From positions 1 to 49,773 of the forward strand of contig NZ_JAGBLU010000107.1 in the NCBI RefSeq assembly GCF_017635265.1: a stretch of 49,773 nucleotides of DNA, read 5' to 3'. The notes below the pieces were generated by a model. That model was not told where the DNA came from and searched no databases. It saw only the letters and a program-made list of their open reading frames with translations. This DNA is from Butyrivibrio sp. (GTDB taxonomy: Bacteria; Bacillota; Clostridia; Lachnospirales; Lachnospiraceae). Shown one piece after another: positions 15,208 through 25,079 of this stretch. The stretch's first letter is position 1. Every line of letters starts with the position of its first letter. The position numbers and the translations under genes were made by a program.

Positions 15208-16776
15208 TCACATTAAAGGTGCGGAAAGCCTTAATATAAGCTGACTAAAGCGTAAAAATGCACCTCTTCCACTTGCATAATACTCTGTCACTTCCTTTGA
15301 TTCTTTAAATATCTGCTCAAAATCTTCTTTTGTTTTCTTTACCGCGTCACAATCCGCATAAAGGCACCCGTTTTCAAAGTGATGATACAGACTCCTATAG
15401 TCTAAGTTAATAGTCCCGCAAGTTGCAACGAAGTCATCTGCAATACTCATTTTAGCGTGACAAAAGCCCGGTGTATATTCGTAAATCTTAACTCCGTTTC
15501 TCGCAAGACCATTGTAATAGGATCTGGTCAGACTATATACAATTTTTTTATCCGGAATTCCAGGCGTGACAATTCTTACATCAACACCTCTTTTGGCTGC
15601 AAGAGAAAGAGTGTGAGTCATCTCCTCGGTTATGATCAGGTAAGGTGTGATAAACCAGACATAATCCTTTGCCATATTGGCTATGGACATGTAAACTTCT
15701 TCTCCCACCTGCTCACCATCCATAGGATTATCCGCGTAGGGTACCACATATCCCTTGTTGCCTGCAGTATACTCGTAATCCCTAAGATACCTGTCAAAAG
15801 TCACATCATCAATATCATTTCCCTTTATAGCATTCCACATTTCAAGGAATGTAACTGTGAGAGATTTCACTGCGTCTCCCTCAAGCTTTATTCCTGTATC
15901 TTTCCAAAAGCCATAAGGCTCAGCTAAATGGAAATATTCGTTGGCAATGTTATATCCGCCGGTGAATCCGATTTTTCCGTCGATAACAGTAATTTTCCTA
16001 TGATCCCTGTTATTAAGGAAAAGATTAAGGCCCGGCGCAAAGGGATTAAATACCCTTGCTCTGATTCCTTTTGCTCTAAGTCTTTTTACAAAATCAGTGT
16101 TGACAAAGCCAATGCTTCCCATGTCATCATAAAAAACTCTGACCTCAACGCCTTCTTTTACCTTTTCCTCCAAAATGTCCTGAATGCTATGCCAGCTCTC
16201 TGCGTCTTCAATCGCATGATATTCCATGAAAATAAATTCCTTTGCCTGCTTAAGTGCATCCTTTTGAGCTTCAATGCCCTTAAGCGCGTCATCGAAATAC
16301 GTTATATCAGTATTTTTATAAACAGGATAACCGGAATATTTCTTAATATAATGGGTTATATTGGCTAAATATGGAGCATCCTTTTTTATTTCCTTCTGAA
16401 TTTCAGAATCTTCCGGCAAAAGAGGCAGCAAAACCTTATCTATAGCCTCATAGCGCCTTCGCATCTTATTGGTGCTTCCGTTAAGACCTACCAAAAGATA
16501 TAGCACGAGGCCTGCCACAGGCATTGCCATAATAAGCATGATCCAGGGCATCTTTATGGAAGCTGTCTTATACATTGAATAAATGCCTAAAACTACCAAT
16601 ACACTAATGACAGTAAGAAGCATTGAGAGCCAGTGCCATGTGTTGTTTAACCAAATGACTCCCCATACTACCAAAAGACTGTTTATAACAACCGAGAGAA
16701 CCGCTATAACCATTCTCTGAACGCCGTTTTTTACAGCTGCTTTTTTCTCCAATGTGTACTTATTAGGTCTGCTCAT
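15208..16776 (-). CDS. cls: Cardiolipin synthase
   Basis: ATG 16776 follows GGAGGGG and gives a 522-residue protein. Three hydrophobic segments at the N-terminus anchor it in the membrane. Two phospholipase-D HKD motifs are present: HRKITVIDGKIGFTGGYN and HAKMSIADDFVATCGTINLD. It condenses two phosphatidylglycerols to cardiolipin and glycerol, and its length fits the ClsA type. It is flanked by birA downstream and a MATE pump upstream, all leftward. Confidence 0.93.
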   Translation of the reverse strand: MSRPNKYTLEKKAAVKNGVQRMVIAVLSVVINSLLVVWGVIWLNNTWHWLSMLLTVISVLVVLGIYSMYKTASIKMPWIMLIMAMPVAGLVLYLLVGLNGSTNKMRRRYEAIDKVLLPLLPEDSEIQKEIKKDAPYLANITHYIKKYSGYPVYKNTDITYFDDALKGIEAQKDALKQAKEFIFMEYHAIEDAESWHSIQDILEEKVKEGVEVRVFYDDMGSIGFVNTDFVKRLRAKGIRARVFNPFAPGLNLFLNNRDHRKITVIDGKIGFTGGYNIANEYFHLAEPYGFWKDTGIKLEGDAVKSLTVTFLEMWNAIKGNDIDDVTFDRYLRDYEYTAGNKGYVVPYADNPMDGEQVGEEVYMSIANMAKDYVWFITPYLIITEEMTHTLSLAAKRGVDVRIVTPGIPDKKIVYSLTRSYYNGLARNGVKIYEYTPGFCHAKMSIADDFVATCGTINLDYRSLYHHFENGCLYADCDAVKKTKEDFEQIFKESKEVTEYYASGRGAFLRFSQLILRLSAPLM

Positions 16777-16845
16777 TTTTTCCCCTCCATGTACATGATA
16801 CCCCAAATTCAATCTGCATAAAGATCATATTCCCATTACCTTCTT

Positions 16846-18252
16846 TTAAAAGTGCTTACGGTTCCACAATGCAAGTCTGATAAGGAAAAGAGTTCCTCTG
16901 ACGCAGAGTTCCGTACACATGGCAATCCATGCACCGACAAGACCAAATCTTGAGCCCAGCAATATGGCCAGCGGAATCCTTACTACCCACACACTTACAA
17001 GATTAAGCACACTTGACATAAACGTCTCTCCCGCACCCCTAAATACACCCGCGGATACAATTGATGCACCGTATAAAGGTTCGGCAAAAGCCTCAATTCG
17101 TAATATTTTTACACCAAGTTCCCTTATTTCCCGATCAGGTGTAAGTATGCCAATCATCTGAGGCGCAAAAATATACATCAAGAATCCGCTGCTTCCCATG
17201 ATTAAAATTCCAAGAACTACAGCGATCCACCCAAGCCTCTTTCCCAATTCATTTCTTTTTGCTCCGATACATTGACCAACTACCGTTGAAGCTGCTACAC
17301 CTATACCATATCCCGGCATGTAGCAAAGACTCTCGGCAGTTATAGCAAAAGAATTAGCAGCAATCGAAGCAGTTCCAAACGGAGAAACGATTTTCGTAAA
17401 AGCCACATATGCAAATCCCATTATGGCGCTGTCAGCTGCTATAGGAATTGCAATTTGCATAGCTTTGGGAATTTCCATCTTTATAAATCTTCTAAAGTTC
17501 ATATTATAATTGTCTTTTCTGCCAAAAAGGCTTAAAGACTCTGACTTTACCAAAAGATAATAAAGCATTATGCCTGTTATAATAATCTTGGCTATAGTTG
17601 TTCCAAGGGCTGCACCTGCCACTTCCAAACGCGGAATGAGCAGGTAATTAAAAAGCACGTCAAGTCCACACATTATCACATTCAGCATGCTGGGAAGTCT
17701 GATATTTCCACTTGACTGAAGCATACCTTGAGACACTATCAATAGCTCCTGAACTGGAATTGTCAGTGAATAGATCAGAAAATACAAAGAGGCGTTTTTT
17801 CTTATTGCTTCTTCACCACCCATAAGCTCCGGAAGATAAAAACTTAAAATTACAGAAATCACCGTTACGATAAGACTAAATAAAAATGAGCATAAAAGTC
17901 CCCATTTAACAATATTTCTGGCAATCTGATCCTCTTTTGCTCCAATCTTATGGGCAACCCGAATTGTAAATCCCATTCCGGCTGCAGATATTATCCCGCC
18001 AATGAGCCATGTAGAACTTGAAACAAGTCCTATAGATGCAGAAGCTGTCGGTCCTAATCTTCCCACCATAGACGCATCTATGTATTGCATTATTGTAGAG
18101 GAAATCTGCGCAAGAATTGCAGGAAAGCTAAGCTTTAATATAAGTGCAATCTCCTCGCCAAATGACAGTTTCTCTCCGTCTCTTAGTTGTTTTAAGCCGT
18201 CTTTTTTATAATTCTCCATACCATTTTCTATCCTATCTTTTTGCCCAAGCAT
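16846..18252 (-). CDS. MATE-family efflux transporter
   Basis: The 468-residue membrane protein has about 12 hydrophobic segments and MATE features: FPAILAQISSTIMQYIDASMVG early and GIGVAASTVVGQCIGAKR in the second half. MATE pumps export cationic drugs or metabolites in exchange for Na+ or H+. The start is uncertain: MENYKKDG at 18219 has AGGATAG upstream, and the ATG at 18252 has none. The leader to the first membrane segment is charged and cytoplasmic in either case. Confidence 0.92.
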   Translation of the reverse strand: MLGQKDRIENGMENYKKDGLKQLRDGEKLSFGEEIALILKLSFPAILAQISSTIMQYIDASMVGRLGPTASASIGLVSSSTWLIGGIISAAGMGFTIRVAHKIGAKEDQIARNIVKWGLLCSFLFSLIVTVISVILSFYLPELMGGEEAIRKNASLYFLIYSLTIPVQELLIVSQGMLQSSGNIRLPSMLNVIMCGLDVLFNYLLIPRLEVAGAALGTTIAKIIITGIMLYYLLVKSESLSLFGRKDNYNMNFRRFIKMEIPKAMQIAIPIAADSAIMGFAYVAFTKIVSPFGTASIAANSFAITAESLCYMPGYGIGVAASTVVGQCIGAKRNELGKRLGWIAVVLGILIMGSSGFLMYIFAPQMIGILTPDREIRELGVKILRIEAFAEPLYGASIVSAGVFRGAGETFMSSVLNLVSVWVVRIPLAILLGSRFGLVGAWIAMCTELCVRGTLFLIRLALWNRKHF

Positions 18253-18321
18253 AATACTATCAGAATTATAGTTATTGGCAAGTGACTCCCCATTTTTATT
18301 AAAAAGAAATTTTCTCTACTC

Positions 18322-18350
18322 AAAAAAAGATCTCCGGACAGTACCGGAGA
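18322..18350 (-). terminator. Intrinsic terminator of the flavodoxin gene
   Basis: TCTCCGG (18331-18337) pairs with CCGGAGA (18344-18350) and is followed on the minus strand by seven T residues. It lies 15 bases after the stop at 18366. Confidence 0.85.
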
Positions 18351-18365
18351 CCCTTGTGATTAACA

Positions 18366-18758
18366 TTAAACATATTTTCTGGCAAATCTCAAAGTTTCTT
18401 CTTTACAGCTCTCAACTGCCTTGCTCTTAAAATACAGTGTTTCGCTCTCTACTGTAATTCCTTTCTCTGTCAAAGCCTTCCGGATAACATCAAGTGCATG
18501 TTTTGAAAGCCATGAAGTTGAGAACACAACTGCTTTTCCAACCTTATCACTTGATAATGTATTCAAGTACTTTTTAAGATTATCGTCAATCCCATAAGCG
18601 TACAGCGCACCTCCAATAAAAAGCACGTCAACTTTTTCTGTCAATGCCGCGTCTTTTGAATCTACAGAAACTGCGCTAACGCCGGCTGCTTCTGCTATAT
18701 AATCTGCAACCTTTTGTGTATTTCCTGATCTTGAATAATATCTGACTGCTACGTTCAT
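18366..18758 (-). CDS. Flavodoxin-domain protein
   Basis: The 130-residue protein begins MNVAVRYYSRSGNTQKVADYIAEA, a flavodoxin phosphate-binding loop (SRSGNTQ) that binds FMN. The later segments VDVLFIGGALYAYGI and AVVFSTSW fit the flavodoxin fold. It probably acts as a small electron carrier or reductase in the cytoplasm. GGAGG precedes the ATG by six bases, and it is a single-gene unit with its own terminator. Confidence 0.85.
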   Translation of the reverse strand: MNVAVRYYSRSGNTQKVADYIAEAAGVSAVSVDSKDAALTEKVDVLFIGGALYAYGIDDNLKKYLNTLSSDKVGKAVVFSTSWLSKHALDVIRKALTEKGITVESETLYFKSKAVESCKEETLRFARKYV

Positions 18759-18932
18759 ATAAACCTCCTTGATTATATTTCCCTCTATATAATTGTGTAC
18801 AATTATTATTTTAGTACTTATTTCGCAAAATTCAAGAGCTTTTTCTTTAAGCTATACTTCATGAGATTTTCTTTAAAACGGATTCCTCTTATGTTATCAT
18901 TATCAGGTTGACGTCTAATCGGGAGGAATAAT

Positions 18933-21900
18933 ATGATAAATTATTACAATGCGTTTATATCTTATAAACACGCAGATCTTGATAATAAAATTGCCGAAGA
19001 AATTGTCCGAAGGCTGGAAAGATATCACATTCCAAAGAAAATCCAAAAAGATACCGGCATAAAAAAAATCAACCGAATTTTCAGAGATAAGGATGAACTT
19101 CCTATCACAAACGATCTCAATGATACAATCGCAAGTGCTCTTGCCAATTCAGACTATCTTATAGTTATCTGTTCAACTAACACCAGGCGCTCAACCTGGG
19201 TGGAAAAAGAAATAGAAACTTTCCTTAAAAACCACACTAAAAACCAGATTTTAACTGTTTTGGCAGATGGCGAGCCCTTTGAAGTTATCCCTAAGATCCT
19301 TTTGAACGATGAAAAGACTATTCAAGATGAACATGGCGTTTTCCAAACAATAACCGTTCCGCTTGAGCCTCTTTCCTGTGACTACAGACTTCCAATCAAA
19401 AAAGCCAGAGCAGAAGAACTTCCGCGTCTTGCAGCCACACTTATCGGGTGCTCCTACGACGAACTGATGAACAGACAGCGCCAATACAAGATGAAAAGGC
19501 TTACCTCAATTTTTGCTGTGGCAATGGCAATTGTTCTGGGCTTTGCAGGATATATGCTTTACAGCAATACTCTCATTCACAAGAACTACATTGAGTCTCT
19601 TAAAAACCAGTCAAAATACCTTGCTAATGAATCCGGCAAACAGCTTGATGACGAAAATCGAATCGAAGCCATGCAGCTTGCCCTTGCAGCTCTTCCTGAA
19701 GATGAAAATGACGATATGCCGGTAACTCCGGAAGCATTAAAAGCAATCACAAATGCATCCTATGCTTACGTTGCCCCTGCTGGGACCAACATGGCGGCAA
19801 CATGGAACTACCAGATGCCCGGACATGTAAGCAGCTTTAAGCTTTCCGACGATTCATCGGTTCTTGCTGCCAAAGATACATCCGGAGTTGTAATGGCTTG
19901 GGATGTGGCATCTCATCAGGAGCTATTACAGACAATCAAAGCCGATGACAAAACAAGTGACTATATGTTTTTTAATCCCAATACACTTATTGTAAGCAGA
20001 GATTACAGCGTAGCTGTATACAATCTCAAAGACGGCAGTGAGGCTTGGACTTATGACTTCGGCAAATATGCTTTCTCGGGAGCTTCTTACATCAAATACT
20101 CTGACAAGAGCTTTTTGGCATGCAATTCACACGGTGAGATAATCGAGTTTAACATAGAAAACGGCGCCGTTCTTAACCATACATATATCTTTGGTGAAGA
20201 AGAAAGCACATCATTAAGCTTTGATACCTATTGCCAGCACTACTCGTTATCTCCTGACGGAAAAAAACTTGCTTTTAGCGCCTCAAATAAAGCTGAAAAT
20301 TATGAATACAGTTACAGCGTATTTGAATATAATTTCGACACTAATGAAGTTAAAAGTGAAGTAATCGGAAACAATTATATCGGTAATATAGAGTGGCAAA
20401 ATAATAATATTTATGTTTCATGCTCATTATCCGGTCTGGATAGCAGTATGAGTATGTATGCCTATTCATACATAACCGAGGATCACACCGGTATCTACTG
20501 TTACGATTCAGATGCCATGACGCAGAAATGGGCCTATGATTTTGTTTGCGAAGGCGTTGCTATCAACAATGGCTTTTTACCAATGGACAACAACACAATA
20601 GCTTATTATGCCGGAAATATAAGCGAGATTTGGGATTCTGAAACCGGTGAACTCCTAAACAGATACAATGTCAATGACTCGATCATTGACATCAGTGATA
20701 ATGATCATGACGGTCAGCCTTTATACATCACGGAAGGCGGTAACACCGCTTCTCCTCAGTCTAAAGGCGAAACAACGGGAATAGGTACATATCAGCGTTT
20801 CAGCGACAACCTTGATGATGCGCTGGTTGGTAAGGGAGTATATACGCATAAATACCTTACATCTGCCATAACCTACTATGCCGTATCAGTATATGATGAA
20901 ACCTACAAAGTTTTTTCAGATGCACCCAAGCTTGAATATACGCTTCCTGACGATATATACATTGACGAGTCATTATTGGCTTTGCTTGAAAAAGTTGATG
21001 ACAATAATTGCAGACTTCATTTATATGACGTTCAGGACAAATCATATCAAGGTGATGTTTCTCTGGATGGTCTTCTTCATTACAAAGTCAATATACTTGG
21101 CACATATGACAACAAACTGTATATTCTCGGAGTAACTCGTCCTGATGACAAATACATACCAAATCTCTACGAAATTGACCTTCAAACCAAAAAGCTTTCA
21201 GTTACTGCTATAGAGACACTTACCGGGCTTGGCAGTGATTCTTTCGAAGCTAAAAATGCCGTTTTTGATGGTTCAAGGATCATTTACTACGATTCGACTT
21301 ACAATGCATATGGCATAGGAATCATTGATCTTGCGACAAAAGAAAATAAAAAGATTACCATAGAAAATTTGGATTACAGTTATCTTAGAATGATCAAATG
21401 CTTCCCAGAGACAGGCACAGTTTACCTTGAATTTGATGACTACGAATTTTTGATAAATCTTGCAACTGAAGAAATAAAAGAAATTCATCTTACCGAAAAC
21501 TGGAATAATACCACACTTGCCGTATATGATGAAAAATCCGGAATATACGCATTTACAGATGATCAGACTATTGTGCTTCTAAACAGCAATGGAGATTACT
21601 CATGCGAGATTTCCAGCATGAATCTGATGCCGTTTGTAATGGGATTTTATCAGTCAGATGATGAAGATAATTGTTTGATAGTAGCATATGATAATGGCAC
21701 TCTTTACAGGTACAACACAGAGTCAGGTGAATTTGTGGGCAAAAGTGACCTATCTGTTTATTCCAATGCTTCACGATACTCCTATGACCGTATTGTAGTC
21801 GATGAAGAAAGTAACCACTTATATGTTTATGCCGGTGGGATATTGGATATATTTGAACTCGACTCCTGGACCGAAACCACTGCTATAACTGGTTGCTACG

Positions 21901-22073
21901 ATTACAACAAGACTACAGATACATTTATTGTCTATGGATATGAAAATGCCGACGAATATCAAGTTGGCTACTTTAACCACTATACAACAGATCAGCTCAT
22001 CGAAAAAACCAAAGATCTTCTTCAGGGAATTGAAATGACAGAAGACCAAAAGTCAATGTATGGAATTGGCTGA
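18933..22073 (+). CDS. TIR-domain membrane protein with large beta-propeller-like region
   Basis: Residues 1 to ~145 form a TIR domain (NAFISYKHADLD; then DYLIVICSTNTRRSTWVEKEIE, in which Glu93 occupies the place of the catalytic Glu of NAD-cleaving TIRs). A single membrane helix lies at ~191-211. The remaining ~830 residues are rich in WD-like and PQQ-propeller-like blades (VMAWDVASHQELLQTI, SEAWTYDFG, SEIWDSETGELLNRY). The propeller is predicted to face outside and the TIR inside. Such an architecture suggests a sensor with NADase or signalling output. GGGAGGA precedes the ATG, and no obvious partner gene is adjacent. Confidence 0.85.
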   Translation: MINYYNAFISYKHADLDNKIAEEIVRRLERYHIPKKIQKDTGIKKINRIFRDKDELPITNDLNDTIASALANSDYLIVICSTNTRRSTWVEKEIETFLKNHTKNQILTVLADGEPFEVIPKILLNDEKTIQDEHGVFQTITVPLEPLSCDYRLPIKKARAEELPRLAATLIGCSYDELMNRQRQYKMKRLTSIFAVAMAIVLGFAGYMLYSNTLIHKNYIESLKNQSKYLANESGKQLDDENRIEAMQLALAALPEDENDDMPVTPEALKAITNASYAYVAPAGTNMAATWNYQMPGHVSSFKLSDDSSVLAAKDTSGVVMAWDVASHQELLQTIKADDKTSDYMFFNPNTLIVSRDYSVAVYNLKDGSEAWTYDFGKYAFSGASYIKYSDKSFLACNSHGEIIEFNIENGAVLNHTYIFGEEESTSLSFDTYCQHYSLSPDGKKLAFSASNKAENYEYSYSVFEYNFDTNEVKSEVIGNNYIGNIEWQNNNIYVSCSLSGLDSSMSMYAYSYITEDHTGIYCYDSDAMTQKWAYDFVCEGVAINNGFLPMDNNTIAYYAGNISEIWDSETGELLNRYNVNDSIIDISDNDHDGQPLYITEGGNTASPQSKGETTGIGTYQRFSDNLDDALVGKGVYTHKYLTSAITYYAVSVYDETYKVFSDAPKLEYTLPDDIYIDESLLALLEKVDDNNCRLHLYDVQDKSYQGDVSLDGLLHYKVNILGTYDNKLYILGVTRPDDKYIPNLYEIDLQTKKLSVTAIETLTGLGSDSFEAKNAVFDGSRIIYYDSTYNAYGIGIIDLATKENKKITIENLDYSYLRMIKCFPETGTVYLEFDDYEFLINLATEEIKEIHLTENWNNTTLAVYDEKSGIYAFTDDQTIVLLNSNGDYSCEISSMNLMPFVMGFYQSDDEDNCLIVAYDNGTLYRYNTESGEFVGKSDLSVYSNASRYSYDRIVVDEESNHLYVYAGGILDIFELDSWTETTAITGCYDYNKTTDTFIVYGYENADEYQVGYFNHYTTDQLIEKTKDLLQGIEMTEDQKSMYGIG

Positions 22074-22084
22074 TTCAATAACTT

Positions 22085-22116
22085 AAAAATCCGGAGGCAG
22101 CCGCCTCCGGATTTTT
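22085..22116. terminator. Strong bidirectional terminator
   Basis: A perfect 14-bp stem (22085-22098 with 22103-22116) with a 4-nt loop, GC-rich at the core and A/T at the ends, lies between the convergent TIR gene and the DnaJ gene. Confidence 0.9.
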
Positions 22117-22151
22117 GGTTGTTCAAAAAATAACAGCTGATTCTGTTTTGC

Positions 22152-22616
22152 TCAGAAAAACAAAAGCATCCTGAACAGCATAGATAAAACCTGCATTATA
22201 ATAAAAAACCTGAATATCTTAAATAAAAATGATCCGGTATATACCGGTCTTCTCTCCCAGCCGGTCCAATCATTCCATGTATTCCGGTTTTGGTCCGCAC
22301 TACTGTTTCTTCTTCCGAAATCTTGCGTAGTATATGTCCAATAGGTTCCATAATTTTCAAATGGATTTTCCTGTCTTTGTGTATATGTTCTGTTCTGAGA
22401 TTGTGACTGAGTATATGTACTTCTATATCGTTCTGCTCCCGGCCTGGTAAGTAAATCATATGCAGCGTTTATCTCATTCATTTTCTCCGCTGCTACTGCG
22501 TCTCCGGGATTAAGATCCGGGTGATATTTTTTGGCAAGGCTTCTATGTGCCTTTCTTATTTCTTCTTCTGATGCTCCGGGACTAACTCCAAGAACCTTGT
22601 AGGGATCCATCATCAT
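22152..22616 (-). CDS. DnaJ-domain protein with C-terminal hydrophobic tail
   Basis: The N-terminal J domain contains the HPD triad ([11 protein letters not shown]) that stimulates Hsp70/DnaK. A Gln/Tyr/Ser/Thr-rich linker follows, and the C-terminus is hydrophobic ([22 protein letters not shown]), suggesting a membrane-tethered co-chaperone. It lacks the Gly/Phe and Cys-rich regions of true DnaJ. The start is set at ATG 22616 with GGAGG eight bases upstream; the TTG further upstream is less likely. It follows the zinc-ribbon membrane gene by 22 bases, in the same direction. Confidence 0.85.
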   Translation of the reverse strand: MMMDPYKVLGVSPGASEEEIRKAHRSLAKKYHPDLNPGDAVAAEKMNEINAAYDLLTRPGAERYRSTYTQSQSQNRTYTQRQENPFENYGTYWTYTTQDFGRRNSSADQNRNTWNDWTGWERRPVYTGSFLFKIFRFFIIMQVLSMLFRMLLFF

Positions 22617-22638
22617 AACTCTATCCTCCAACTCATTA

Positions 22639-23064
22639 TCAAGTCTTTCTAATAAATCTCTCCCCGCACTTTGGACATCTTATCTCAATGCGTCCTTTTC
22701 CCTTAGGTACACGGATCTGCTGATGACATCCCTTGCATAGATAATACCTGCTGACTGATCTGTCTCTCCATTGAAGCCTCAAAAGCTTTATATATTTTCT
22801 CGGTACCTCAGTCATGCTCAAAAATTTTTGGTTTTCCTGATATCTCTTTGGAACATTCTTGGAATATACTCTGAAAATAGAATACCCAAACAATGCAACC
22901 CACAAAAAATAAATAATTACACTCTGAGCAAATATATTTATCAATAAAAGAATAATTGCCATTGCATTGCACGCTCTCGCCAGATTGTCATAGCCATTCC
23001 TGCCATATAAAAACTGTGCAAGTCTTTGTTGTAACTGATAGCCAAATTGTCTCATCTTATCCAT
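22639..23064 (-). CDS. Membrane protein with C-terminal zinc ribbon
   Basis: This 141-residue protein has two closely spaced hydrophobic segments (roughly residues 30-65) and a C-terminal zinc ribbon with CKGC and CPKC pairs. Its function is unknown; zinc-ribbon plus two-helix proteins often accompany J-domain membrane proteins in Lachnospiraceae. It is the first gene of a two-gene unit with the DnaJ-domain protein, hinting at membrane protein quality control. Confidence 0.7.
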   Translation of the reverse strand: MDKMRQFGYQLQQRLAQFLYGRNGYDNLARACNAMAIILLLINIFAQSVIIYFLWVALFGYSIFRVYSKNVPKRYQENQKFLSMTEVPRKYIKLLRLQWRDRSVSRYYLCKGCHQQIRVPKGKGRIEIRCPKCGERFIRKT

Positions 23065-23231
23065 ACCTGTGCCTTTCTTTTCCGGTCAAATTCTCTATTT
23101 AAACTACAAAAAATGATTCTTAGAGTTCATTTTAATAACTATCCTTTTTTCTTTATATAGCAATTTTAGCAAAATAAACTCATTTATTTTACGAATATGA
23201 CAATATTACATCCGCAAACTAAATGCAACCT

Positions 23232-23265
23232 AAAAAAAGAGGGTTCTGTTAAATCAAGAACCCTC
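23232..23265 (-). terminator. Intrinsic terminator of the 23.3-kb lipoprotein gene
   Basis: GAGGGTTCT (23239-23247) pairs with AGAACCCTC (23257-23265); the minus strand then reads seven T residues. It lies just beyond the stop at 23289. Confidence 0.85.
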
Positions 23266-23288
23266 ATAAACAAAAACCATATATATTA

Positions 23289-24188
23289 TCAGTACTGAAT
23301 AAATTCAAGCGAATCTATGATAGTTGCAAGAGCATCTGATACCGGAATATCGATGGCATCATCACCTGAAGTGTGAGCAGTCATTTCAAAAATAAGATAT
23401 CCATCCATATAATCTCTTGCAACAGCCGTCTCGTAAAGACCTGAACCTTCTACTGTAGGTGAAAGCGTTACCCAATACCCTGTCACATCTTCAGCTCCCG
23501 GAAAAGAGCTTTCATAAGTTTGGGTTCCTTCGCCCCACTGCTTTTGAAGGTCTTCTATCATTGTTTTTGCATCCTTATCAACGCCGTAGGTTGCAGTTAC
23601 CATATTCGTCCCCGCTGATTCGCCGGTATAAACAAATGTGGTAATAGGACCTTCACTGTTAACTGTAATTACCGAAGGATCATATTTCACTTTCCATCCG
23701 TTCGCATCCTCATATGTAAGATCTCCGCCATTTTCAAGACTTATATAATTTTGAGCGTCAAAATTGTCAGGGTCTGCATCCTCCTTTGGAACAAACGCAA
23801 TCTTAAGACCATCTTCCATATGTCCGATAACAGTCCCATCCTCAAAAGAATCAACTGTCAGAAGTTCCTCTGCGTCTTCTCCTTCGCCTCCCATATGAAA
23901 CAATACCGTTCCTTCTCCCTGCTCACAGGCAAAAGGAAGCCCTATACCGTTCGTTCCATCCTCTGTGTATCCTGAAGCTTCATCATAAAACACATAGAAA
24001 TATGTTTGCGGCGGGTCTTCTGCATCAACAGCATAATTCACATATACACCTTTTGTAAAATATGGCTCGTTAGCCGCTTCCTCAACTGATGTAACAGACT
24101 CTTTCCCGGCACAGCCTACCAAAAATGAGCCAATCATAACAACTGTTACCCCATAAGTCTTTATCTTTTCAAACACCTGCTTTTTCAT
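23289..24188 (-). CDS. Lipoprotein of unknown function
   Basis: The 299-residue protein has a lipoprotein signal with lipobox LVGC at ~23-26. The mature part is acidic, Gly-rich and beta-strand rich, with many Asp, Glu and aromatic residues. The C-terminal half (GGDLTYEDANGWKVKYDPSV to the end) resembles the lipid- or ligand-binding-like domain of other uncharacterised Lachnospiraceae lipoproteins, but I cannot name a family. GGAGG-type bases precede the ATG, and it is a single-gene unit. Confidence 0.75.
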   Translation of the reverse strand: MKKQVFEKIKTYGVTVVMIGSFLVGCAGKESVTSVEEAANEPYFTKGVYVNYAVDAEDPPQTYFYVFYDEASGYTEDGTNGIGLPFACEQGEGTVLFHMGGEGEDAEELLTVDSFEDGTVIGHMEDGLKIAFVPKEDADPDNFDAQNYISLENGGDLTYEDANGWKVKYDPSVITVNSEGPITTFVYTGESAGTNMVTATYGVDKDAKTMIEDLQKQWGEGTQTYESSFPGAEDVTGYWVTLSPTVEGSGLYETAVARDYMDGYLIFEMTAHTSGDDAIDIPVSDALATIIDSLEFIQY

Positions 24189-24391
24189 ATTTTCCTCCTC
24201 TAAGAATAATGGTTGTTCATCACTTCCACCTTAATAAATGGTAACACAAAAAATGTACCGACCTTAATCGTTTAAACGGATTTAATACTTTTTTAATGAT
24301 TGCAATTTTTTCTATATTGAAAGGATTCCATTAATGATGTAATATACATACTTGTGCAATTTTTTCAGATAGAAAAGGAACTATTATTTAT

Positions 24392-25069
24392 ATGGAAAAT
24401 CTACTTTATTCTTATGAAGAATCATGTGCTTTAATTCAGGACAAGGGATTAAAAATGACAATGAAACGCGACGAAGACCTCAATAAGCTCTGTCAGTTTG
24501 GTTCGCATGGTTCAATTCTTAATGTAAACACTCTATTATTCGATCGTTACCAGATTCATGCCACTGAGAAAGACTATAACTCAATAAAAAGAATGGCTGA
24601 ATCCGAAGGTCTTGCCATTGTATTAAGAGAAACTGAAAAAGACGAATTAGAAGATGTTATCTCCGGCTATGAAGAAATTGGAAGCAAAGCAATTCTCTTT
24701 ATTAAAAACGGTAATAAAGTTTTACAGCTCAATGAAACTGAAAAAAACTTACCTCACGAGATTATTTTCTTCACAAATGAGAATCTTGATTTTATTCTTG
24801 ATTGTCTGTGTGAAAACTCCGAATATAAACCAAAACAGAAGGTCGCAGCACCTGTAGTTAAGGTAGAAAAGGTTGTTGAGCCACAGCTGACAGACGAAGA
24901 GATAAAAGAAATATTCCCTGAAGGCCATACGGTTATTCACAACACATATGGCCAAGGGACTATTAAAGAAGTTTCTAATGGTAAAGTGACAGTTGAATTT
25001 GCTGATTCAATAATAAAAATCCTTTCAGCAAAAATATGCATTAAAAACAAATTGCTTAAAGTAGTCTGA
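24392..25069 (+). CDS. Protein of unknown function with C-terminal SH3/Tudor-like segment
   Basis: The 225-residue protein has no signal peptide or membrane segment. Residues 1 to ~135 are mixed alpha/beta. A Lys/Pro/Val linker (PKQKVAAPVVKVEKVVEPQ) follows, and the C-terminal ~50 residues (GHTVIHNTYGQGTIKEVSNGKVTVEF...) resemble the small SH3/Tudor-like beta-barrel found at the ends of UvrD-like helicases. That suggests nucleic-acid or protein binding, but this is speculative. It is convergent with metY, with only 10 bases between the stops. Confidence 0.6.
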   Translation: MENLLYSYEESCALIQDKGLKMTMKRDEDLNKLCQFGSHGSILNVNTLLFDRYQIHATEKDYNSIKRMAESEGLAIVLRETEKDELEDVISGYEEIGSKAILFIKNGNKVLQLNETEKNLPHEIIFFTNENLDFILDCLCENSEYKPKQKVAAPVVKVEKVVEPQLTDEEIKEIFPEGHTVIHNTYGQGTIKEVSNGKVTVEFADSIIKILSAKICIKNKLLKVV

Positions 25070-25079
25070 TAGAAATTTT

